From positions 2,749 to 15,904 of the forward strand of contig JADGJA010000526.1 in assembly GCA_027596035.1 (NCBI GenBank): a DNA stretch of 13,156 nucleotides, given 5' to 3'. Of this stretch, positions 9,101-13,156 are shown piece after piece. The DNA comes from Thoreauomyces humboldtii (lineage: Eukaryota; Chytridiomycota; Chytridiomycetes; Spizellomycetales; Powellomycetaceae). The notes below the pieces were generated by a model. It saw nothing but the letters and a program-made list of their open reading frames with translations, searched no databases and had not been told where the DNA came from. Numbering within the stretch: position 1 is the first letter of the stretch; every line of letters starts with the position of its first letter. A program made the position numbers and the translations under genes.

Positions 9101-12100
9101 CCAGCCTTGTCTCCCTGTCAGTGCTCACGCCATTCTTCTTTCTTCGGCACAGATGATTGGTCTCTGCATCCACACGGTCCCGGTGCGTGTCGCTGTCGAT
9201 AAAGAGGCCAACCTTTTAAGCTTCATTCGCGAGGAGCAGAGGAGCTTCTCCAAAACCATCCGCCACGGCCTGTTGGGCCTGCGCGCCATTCGCAAGCTCC
9301 TTCCCGCAATGCAAGGATCGCTCTTCGACACGGTGGTCAACTACCGCGGCTCGCTGCAGTCGGAAGCCGATCGGGCCCACTTTCCCTTCGAGATTACCGG
9401 CGAGACGTCGCGCAACGCTCAGAACTACCCTCTCGTGATTGACGTGGACATACTTAACAACCGCATGAGCGTTACGGCGTGCTACGATGAGACGATCATC
9501 GGCGAATCGGAGGTGGCGATCCTCCTCCGCCATGTCTCGGCTGCCGTCATATCAGCAATTGACAACCCAACGGTCACCATAGGCCAGGTGTCGCTCTGCG
9601 ACGAGGAGGAGGTAAAGACCCTGAAGATGGGAGCTCGATGTGAAGAAATGCTCTACGAGCCGGAGCTCGGCCTTCACGAGCTGTTCCAACAGCAGGTCGC
9701 GCGCACACCGGACGCAGTAGCTGTGATGTGGGACAACGGAACCTTGACGTACCGGGAGCTGGATGAACGCGCCAACGTCCTTGCGGCCAACCTACAAAGC
9801 TTTGGCTGTGCTCTGGAGTCCAAGATTGCGCTCTACTTGCGCAAGTCAGAGTTCCTCCCTGTGTCCATCCTGGCCGTCCTCAAGGCCGGAGGCTGCTACG
9901 TGCCTCTCGACCCCGCCAACCCGCCCAACCGCAATGAAACGATCCTCACAGACATCAACGCGTCCCTCGGCCTGACCACTTCAAATCTGCTGCCCTCGTT
10001 GGCTGCAGGCGAGGTTGGCCGAAAGTGGATTGTGGTCGACAAGCTTGACCTCACGCCATCCGGTCCCAACCTGCCGCCACGCGTTCCCGGATGGAACTCC
10101 CGATGCCTCGCCTACATCATGTTTTCATCAGGTTGGTTGATACATTCCACCTCACTTTTACCTTCAATCTTTTCTCAAGCCTTTCTGTTCTCTTAGGGAC
10201 CACAGGAACACCCAAGGGCATCGCCCTCGACCACAGGGCTGTCGTTAACGGCATGATGGGCGTCCGCGACTACATGCGGGAGTCGGACGGCCAGCAAGCG
10301 CGAGTCCTCCAGTACTCGAACTACTGTTTCGACGTCTCCGGCGTCGACATCTGGTGTTCGCTCACGGCGGGCTCTATCTTGGTGATACCCGACCCGACCA
10401 TCATGCTGGACGACCTGGCGGGAACCATTCGCAAGTTTGGAATCACGCACGCCGCTCTGACGCCAACCGTGGCGCGACTAATCTCACCTGACCAGACACC
10501 GTCGCTACTGGGCCTGGTTGTGGGCGGCGAATCCGTTCCGCAGCAGCTTTTCAATGTCTGGGCGGACCACGTCCGCCTGGTGGAGGGCTGGGGCCCGACC
10601 GAGACGGCCATCTTTTGCACGGCACGCCTTATCTCACCCAAAGACCGCAACCCCGCTGTGCTGGGGAAACCTTATGGAGCGACCGTCGGATACGTCTTGG
10701 ATGCCGAGCAGCAACTGGTTCCGACCGGTGGACTTGGCGAGGTGTACCTGAGCGGTCCGCAGCTCGCCCGCGGCTACATCAACGCTCCGGAGCTCACCGC
10801 CAGCGCGTTTGTTCCCAACCCGTTCACAACCGGGGGCGAACCGTGGGACCTGATGTATCGCACCGGCGACATGTGTCGACTCTCCTCAGACGGAGCCCTC
10901 GAGTTTGTGCGCCGCAAAGACACCCAGACCAAGATCAATGGCCTTCGAATCGAGCTGGGAGAGATCGAAGCCGTCATTGGCCAGACCGACGAAGTCAAGG
11001 CGGTCATGGTGGACGTACTCGAGACAAACAGCGTCCGTGGACTAGCTGCCTGGCTCACGCCTTACGATCAAGACGCTCCCATTGAAGACATCGTGCAGAA
11101 AATGCAGTCGACCGCGGCTCAGGTCCTCCCGCCTTACATGGTACCGAGGCAGTGGTTTGTTCTTGACGCTCTACCCCTCAACAAGAACGGAAAAGCCGAC
11201 CGCCGCGCCGTCCTCGACCTAACCGCCCGCGGGAAGTGCCGGGCCGCCGGGCTCGCGGCTAGCGACGCCGGGTTCATCGACATCTCGACCGACGAGGAGC
11301 GGGTGATGCAGCAAGCGTGGGCTGACGTTCTCCGCCTGCCCGCGGAAACAATCGGCCGCACGCATCATTTCGTTCAGCTGGGCGGGGACAGCGTTTCCGT
11401 TATCATGCTGGTCCAGAGCTGCCGCGCCGCGGGCTACCTTCTTACGGTGCCCCTTGCGCTACAGTTCCCAGTCCTCACGGACATGGCTGCGCAGCTCATC
11501 GCCAACGCCGCCGCAGACCTTCACGAAAGACCGACCGAAAAGCCGACGTGCCTCGAGACCGTCCAGGAAGTTGCCGACCCGGCCGCCGACACCCTCTTCC
11601 TGGTTCACGCAGTAGAAGGCCTTGCGCTTCCCTTCTTTGCCTTGAGGGGTCACGTTAGTGGCAACATCATCGCAATCAACTCGCCGGAATTCTATTCGGC
11701 TGCAGCGGAGAAGCAACCCACCGTGTCGGACATGGCGGACTTTTACTGCAAGAGGATCCTGGAACGCCAGCCCATCGGGCCTTACCGCATCGGCGGTTAC
11801 TCCTTTGGTACGTTCCCTCACGCAGAAACTGTAATGGTGTTCGCACAAATCAATTGACTCCGTTTCCCCTTTAGGCGGACTGGTCGCACTTGAAATCGCT
11901 CACCGCCTAAGGTCCCGCAGACAAAAGGTCGCTCTGGTAGTGCTGATCGACTCGGTTAACCACGAATTTGGCGACGACGAAGTGACGAGCGTGGCGCAAG
12001 TCGCGGAGCAGGTGGACGCTGTCATTGGCAACACGATAAAGGAACGCACCATCCCCGACTACATGCTCCGCAGCCTGCGTGCGGAAATCGCCCACAACTT

Positions 12101-12371
12101 GACCCTAATGGGCACGCACGCCTCGCAGTCGACGTCCGAGCCTGTTGTCCTGCTGCGGGCCAGCGAGACCTCCTCCCTCGGAGAGGACAAAGGTGCACGG
12201 AACGGCTGGGACTCGACGTTGACCAACCTCACCATGATAGATGTGCCGGGCCACCACTGGAGCATCTTCACCCCAGAGCACGCGCCAGCGTTGGGCAAGG
12301 CCCTGCAGAGCGCTATCGACGCATCCTACTTGAGCAGAACACTATCGGACACAGTAGATAGAAATAGTTAA
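1..12371 (+). CDS. Nonribosomal peptide synthetase, 5'-partial, 10 exons in window, frameshift in C4
   Basis: A giant modular enzyme that joins amino or acyl units on carrier domains and releases the product by a thioesterase. Exons, seen from frame continuity across GT-AG junctions: 1-1344, 1415-1773, 1836-3179, 3255-6955, 7019-7491, 7558-8231, 8290-9066, 9153-10131, 10197-11807, 11875-12371. Domain order is T(partial)-T-T-C-C-truncated A-T-C-A-T-C-A-T-TE. The frame is already open at base 1 inside a carrier, so the start and any earlier modules lie upstream. Exons sum to 11,759 nt, about 3,919 residues if one base is allowed for the frameshift near 8337-8341. Every intron would introduce a stop or a frame change if retained, which supports the splice model. 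Known of the family: cytosolic, and carriers need phosphopantetheinylation. The product cannot be named. The nearest neighbour is a damaged ABC transporter fragment, convergent, beyond 12600. Confidence 0.95.
280..513 (+). other. Carrier domain T2
   Basis: Complete phosphopantetheine-binding carrier. Helix 1 begins near RDTEAVLRTILLEVL, and the core FSEMGLNSI has its attachment serine at codon 382-384, exactly 333 bp after the T1 serine. It is almost the same protein as T1: Asn/Ser after the core, Lys/Arg before FVDLLDN, and Ser/Pro in the DN(S/P)TLE loop are the main differences. An Ala/Lys-rich linker joins it to T3. It presumably carries the same intermediate as T1 and T3 (inference), since no catalytic domain lies between them. 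Confidence 0.92.
640..855 (+). other. Carrier domain T3
   Basis: Third consecutive carrier, more diverged than T1/T2. Helix 1 is ESIVREILEKVLP, the core FTNLGLGSI has its attachment serine at codon 733-735, and it closes with VDVYNHPTVVQLAAFLDER. That closing segment is reminiscent of polyketide-synthase acyl carriers. It sits directly before C1 and is the likely donor carrier for that condensation domain (inference). It falls outside the T1/T2 DNA repeat, so it is an older relative. Confidence 0.92.
1345..1414 (+). other. Intron 1 (70 bp, phase 0)
   Basis: GTTGGT donor, and an AG acceptor after a long T tract (1402-1411). Removal joins HHIAVDE directly to WSHAMFMGELSETY, as expected in a C domain. 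Read-through stops at 1369-1371. Confidence 0.9.
1774..1835 (+). other. Intron 2 (62 bp, phase 2)
   Basis: GTAAGT donor, CTGAC at 1816-1820 as a likely branch site, and a TTGCAG acceptor. It splits a Glu codon before QSGSYDFAV in C1. Its position is equivalent to intron 3 in C2. Confidence 0.92.
2410..3768 (+). other. Condensation domain C2, sister of C1 (intron 3 inside)
   Basis: Second complete condensation domain, about 430 residues spliced. Motifs seen: ATSNQLRMWASQ, QRHEILRTTYALD, active-site HHIAFDE at 2800-2820 (again Glu for Gly), VSNRGDVDGSESAFGCMTNT, and ADIPFEEVL. It is clearly related to C1 in sequence and carries an intron at the equivalent point (before ATGQADFTV, against QSGSYDFAV in C1), both phase 2. 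A shared intron position implies duplication of an intron-containing ancestor. It is followed by the truncated A domain and T4, so its acceptor substrate is unclear. Confidence 0.92.
3180..3254 (+). other. Intron 3 (75 bp, phase 2)
   Basis: GTAAGT donor, CTGAC at 3230-3234, and a TTACAG acceptor. It splits an Arg codon before ATGQADFTV in C2, the same alignment column and phase as intron 2 in C1. Confidence 0.92.
3880..4239 (+). other. Truncated adenylation domain remnant (dA1)
   Basis: About 120 residues resemble only the front part of an A domain. They include a helix ending in VARCLVASGVTPGEGVPIV, the SLELCVGMLGIVMAHASAVVVG segment that matches the A2-core region, then an ARVVLTT strand and a further strand before the domain stops. 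No A3 to A10 motifs follow (no TSGTTGxPKG, no FDxS, no YGPTE, no YRTGD, no terminal GKxD lysine). Instead there is a Ser/Pro/Asp-rich linker to T4. A full A domain has about 500 residues, so this cannot bind ATP or activate an amino acid. It is probably structural or vestigial (inference). Confidence 0.8.
4240..4437 (+). other. Low-complexity acidic Ser/Pro linker between dA1 and T4
   Basis: About 65 residues rich in Ser, Pro, Asp, Glu and Thr (for example SPPPSLASSKDDNS and DPESDAETWDDEPTSP), with no recognisable fold. It occupies the place where the rest of the A domain should be. It reads as a disordered tether left after, or grown over, the deletion. Confidence 0.7.
4438..4650 (+). other. 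Carrier domain T4
   Basis: Complete NRPS-type carrier. Helix 1 is SWRQNVLRQVWSGVL, and the core FFELGGHSL has its attachment serine at codon 4540-4542. It ends in YLDVFKNPKLADMAECM. The attachment site looks intact although the preceding A domain is truncated. It must therefore be loaded by another A domain, receive a chain by transfer, or be silent (inference). A short Glu/Gln-rich stretch near 4669-4700, with a repeated cag-gag pattern, links it to C3. Confidence 0.93.
4800..6110 (+). other. Condensation domain C3
   Basis: Full condensation domain in a single exon, of a different subtype from C1/C2. It opens with DVEDIYQASPLQSGL, the start typical of fungal NRPS elongation C domains. Further motifs are DRNSILRTSFF, the active-site HHALFDF at 5218-5238 (catalytic histidine kept, Gly replaced by Phe), FGFVTSGREMEIA, and AGPTINTIITRI. 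It is followed by a complete A and T, so C3-A2-T5 is a normal elongation module. It should condense the T4- or upstream-bound chain with the residue on T5 (inference). Confidence 0.93.
6956..7018 (+). other. Intron 4 (63 bp, phase 1)
   Basis: GTAAGT donor, CTGAC at 6999-7003, and a TGTAG acceptor. It joins LILVGEP to IRADVVTRW in A2. Read-through stops at 6967-6969. Confidence 0.9.
7492..7557 (+). other. Intron 5 (66 bp, phase 0)
   Basis: GTGAGT donor, CTGAC at 7535-7539, and a CATAG acceptor. The length is a multiple of three, and the only in-frame stop is the TAG that forms the acceptor itself. It joins VCVILW to QEQLVAWIVPR. Confidence 0.9.
7861..8080 (+). other. Carrier domain T5
   Basis: Complete carrier. 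Helix is ESLVASWWAEVLAIP, and the core FFTLGGDSV has its attachment serine at codon 7960-7962, then YETPQLREFSLLL. In bacterial enzymes GGDS is often seen before epimerisation-type domains, but here a C domain follows, so I draw no stereochemical conclusion. It carries the A2-activated residue. Confidence 0.93.
8232..8289 (+). other. Intron 6 (58 bp, phase 2)
   Basis: GTAAGT donor and a TTTTCAG acceptor after a pyrimidine tract. It joins ATELQTG to MIAQTLRTPG at the start of C4, which matches the family. Read-through stops at once (TAA in frame at 8233). Confidence 0.88.
8337..8341 (+). other. Apparent one-base frameshift at a C homopolymer
   Basis: Upstream of this run the conserved C-domain residues read in the frame whose codons start at 8291. 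Downstream they read in the frame whose codons start at 8353. Conserved residues lie on both sides with nothing missing, so one base appears to be lost in or beside the CCCCC tract. The exon total is also one base short of a multiple of three. It is a sequencing or assembly indel, or a true inactivating mutation; the tract makes the first likely. Confidence 0.85.
9067..9152 (+). other. Intron 7 (86 bp, phase 0)
   Basis: GTACGG donor (weaker than the others), and a GCACAG acceptor after a CT-rich tract. It joins EVDGVSE to MIGLCIHTVPVRV, the usual C-domain sequence. The alternative AG at 9099-9100 would put the wrong residues at the junction. Confidence 0.85.
9669..11225 (+). other. Adenylation domain A3 (intron 8 inside)
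   Basis: Complete adenylation domain. LTYRELDERANVLA (A1), LKAGGCYVPLDP from 9879 (A2), MFSSGTTGTPKG (A3, split after its first Gly by intron 8), FDVS at 10328-10339 (A4), EGWGPTE from 10583 (A5), YRTGDM from 10856 (A7), RRKDTQTKINGLRIELGEIE (A8), and NKNGKADR with the catalytic lysine codon at 11192-11194 (A10). Hand-aligned specificity code is about D-V-V-A-V-G-G-I-F-K, suggesting a neutral, probably hydrophobic alpha-amino acid (weak inference). Its intron position differs from both introns of A2. Confidence 0.94.
10132..10196 (+). other. Intron 8 (65 bp, phase 1), inside the ATP-binding motif
   Basis: GTTGGT donor like intron 1, pyrimidine-rich body, and a CTTAG acceptor. It splits the A3 loop between FSS and GTTGTPKG. 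In the upstream frame the acceptor TAG is also the first stop. Confidence 0.9.
11291..11500 (+). other. Carrier domain T6
   Basis: Complete terminal carrier. Helix is ERVMQQAWADVLRLP, and the core FVQLGGDSV has its attachment serine at codon 11390-11392, then LALQFPVLTDMAAQLI. It holds the last residue and presents the finished chain to the TE that follows after a short linker. Confidence 0.93.
11588..12371 (+). other. Terminal thioesterase domain (intron 9 inside)
   Basis: Type I thioesterase of the alpha/beta-hydrolase fold, about 240 residues, releasing the product by hydrolysis or cyclisation. It begins DTLFLVHAVEGLALPFFAL. The nucleophile elbow is GYSFGG with the serine codon at 11801-11803, split by intron 9 just after the Phe. 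The likely acid is the Asp of VLIDS (codon 11949-11951), and the likely base is a His of PGHHW (codons 12252-12257). The chain ends with TAA at 12369-12371. Many fungal NRPSs end in a condensation-like or reductase domain, so a TE with a full triad is informative. The release mode cannot be read from the sequence. Confidence 0.92.
11808..11874 (+). other. Intron 9 (67 bp, phase 1), inside the TE nucleophile motif
   Basis: GTACGT donor, a TTGAC branch-like site near 11854, and a TTTAG acceptor. It splits the Gly codon of GYSFG just after the catalytic serine. Removal gives GYSFGGLVALEIAHRL. Read-through stops at 11855-11857. Confidence 0.9.
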
Positions 12372-12626
12372 CAATCTCATAATAAAGTACCTCATACACT
12401 CGAGTACCGAACAGGTTGCTCAGGCGCGCTTGCGTGCCAGGACACGTACAACACTTTTGTAGTATACTTCAAATGGCAAAGTTTGGACATCAAACATTTG
12501 CGACCCCGCAGTTGAGAACCCCATTTTCGCCTATCATGTGCTTTGTGGTTTCTGTACCTCCGGTTGTATACCGGTACATCTCCCCACGAACGCCGCCAAG
12601 CTCTCGAAGAGCACATTTCTCCCTCT
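12372..12626. other. Intergenic stretch without a recognisable gene
   Basis: Lower in GC than the flanking coding DNA. Short open frames here on either strand show no family resemblance. Apart from the AATAAA near its start and a small 5-bp hairpin at 12600-12612, I see nothing structured. Confidence 0.6.
12381..12386 (+). terminator. Likely poly(A) signal of the NRPS transcript
   Basis: A canonical AATAAA hexamer starts ten bases after the stop codon. In fungi such A-rich signals guide 3' cleavage a short way downstream, so the 3' UTR is probably short. The cleavage site itself cannot be seen. Confidence 0.55.
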
Positions 12627-13156
12627 TTAGACATGGTACAAAACCAGGGACAAGTGTGCGCCCTTTAATGGTCGTTTGAGCACGCAATATGCCAAGGACG
12701 AAGGCCACGAGGAAGGCAGTTGAGCAGGCTGCCAGGTACCCTCGGCCATGGCCTCCCTCTCGATAATCTTGTCGATGGCCGTTTTGAGGACTTGTGGCGC
12801 TTCCCTCTCGTCCACCTCGGCCGCGTTGTTCTTGGCGGTGATCATGTTGTTCCTGTCGTTGACGTCGCCGTGAGCTTCGGCCGACGACATGGTGGAACGT
12901 TGGCTGGCAGCCTCAACTTCGTCGATAACGCTGGACAGCAGGCCTTCGTTCTGAGAGCGGAGGTCTTCGTAGGTCCCGTTCTTGGCAACCTGTCCGTCCT
13001 TCAAGGTCACGTTGTCCGCCACTGCGATGTAAATACATCAGTCTCACGAACTCGCGAGTCGACGTTTGCAGGATGCCGGAGCAGTCGATCGCGCCGTCGA
13101 AGATCTGACGACTGATGTAGGCATCGGACTGGTCACGATGGGAAGCGGGGGGGGGC
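12627..13156 (-). pseudogene. Fragment of an ABC transporter (ABCC/MRP-like), frame disrupted, cut by window end
   Basis: Read on the - strand. DAYISRQIFDGAID (13125-13084) matches the segment after the D-loop of a nucleotide-binding domain. VADNVTLKDGQVAKNGTYEDL (from about 13022 down) matches the end of that domain, followed by a polar linker (about 12960-12720) of the kind joining NBD1 to TMD2 in full-size ABCC exporters. Between the two matched parts the frame changes, and TREFVRLMYLHR sits where a T-R-V-L-V-T-H type H-loop strand is expected, so the switch histidine appears lost. No GT-AG intron of credible length and phase repairs this. Near 12710 the frame changes again to a hydrophobic helix (YLAACSTAFLVAFVLGILRA). 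Small indels throughout suggest decay. Low sequence quality at a contig edge is the alternative. Such exporters often flank NRPS genes. Confidence 0.6.
13147..13155. repeat. G9 homopolymer at the window end
   Basis: A run of nine G is the last thing before the terminal C. It lies within or beside the damaged transporter fragment and looks like a contig-edge or low-quality feature rather than a functional element. Confidence 0.6.

Larger units (their letters stand above)
8191..9600 (+). other. Condensation domain C4 (introns 6 and 7; frameshift)
   Basis: Condensation domain of the same subtype as C3. It starts DVEDVYPATELQTG, continues after intron 6 with MIAQTLRTPGAYMLQAP, and resumes in the next frame with LDVRGVDFDPARFENAWRT. 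The active-site motif HHALMDA is at 8650-8670 (His kept, Ala in place of Gly). LFGCLNSGREIEV comes before intron 7 and MIGLCIHTVPVRV after it. The reading frame must move by one base at or near the C5 run 8337-8341. Without that shift translation stops at 8441-8443, early in the domain. Confidence 0.9.

Noticed and set aside
12600..12612. Small inverted repeat (5-bp stem, 3-base loop) as a terminator or regulatory hairpin
   Set aside because: It is too short to mean anything in this context, and hairpin terminators are not used by RNA polymerase II.
12416..12679. Short open frames on both strands in the intergenic stretch
   Set aside because: They are under 90 codons, overlap each other, and show no similarity or codon pattern like the neighbouring gene.
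13022..13047. A 26-nt intron on the - strand repairing the transporter frame
   Set aside because: It has a GTGAGA donor and CAG acceptor, but it is far shorter than any other intron here and its removal does not restore the VADNVTL frame.
12720..13115. Plus-strand open frame of 131 codons at the right end
   Set aside because: It is the complement of the ABC transporter linker, which has real family similarity on the - strand; the plus frame has none.

Overview
The window is fungal nuclear DNA and is almost entirely one gene on the + strand. This is the 3' part of a very large nonribosomal peptide synthetase (NRPS), open at position 1 and ending at a TAA at 12369-12371. Nine short GT-AG introns (58-86 bp, several with a CTGAC branch-point-like motif) interrupt it. 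Small regular introns, high GC and giant modular coding exons point to a filamentous or yeast-like fungus. Basidiomycota is plausible from the intron number, but I cannot prove the phylum.

The domain order visible in the window is T1(partial)-T2-T3-C1-C2-dA1-T4-C3-A2-T5-C4-A3-T6-TE. T is a peptidyl/acyl carrier, C condensation, A adenylation, TE thioesterase, and dA1 a truncated adenylation domain. Positions 1-900 hold three carriers in a row; the first two are near-identical DNA repeats of 333 bp period. Positions 930-3770 hold two complete C domains back to back, sharing a phase-2 intron at the same alignment position. Positions 3880-4240 hold only the front of an A domain, followed by an intact carrier (4438-4650). 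Two ordinary C-A-T modules follow (4800-8080 and 8191-11500), then a terminal alpha/beta-hydrolase TE split by the last intron (11588-12371).

Reading this as an assembly line (inference): an acyl or peptidyl starter arrives on the three stacked carriers from upstream domains outside the window. The C-C-dA-T block cannot activate its own amino acid. The two complete A domains add two residues, and the TE releases the product. A single-base frameshift at a C5 run (8337-8341) in C4 interrupts the otherwise continuous frame. The spliced exons total 11,759 nt, one base short of a multiple of three, so this is either a sequencing error or a real disabling lesion.

After the stop there is a likely poly(A) signal and a roughly 250-bp gene-poor stretch. 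The last 0.5 kb holds, on the - strand, a damaged fragment of an ABC transporter (ABCC/MRP-like: end of nucleotide-binding domain 1, linker, possibly a first membrane helix). Its frame is broken more than once, so it looks like a decaying remnant convergent with the NRPS. The window ends in a run of nine G, which looks like a contig edge.
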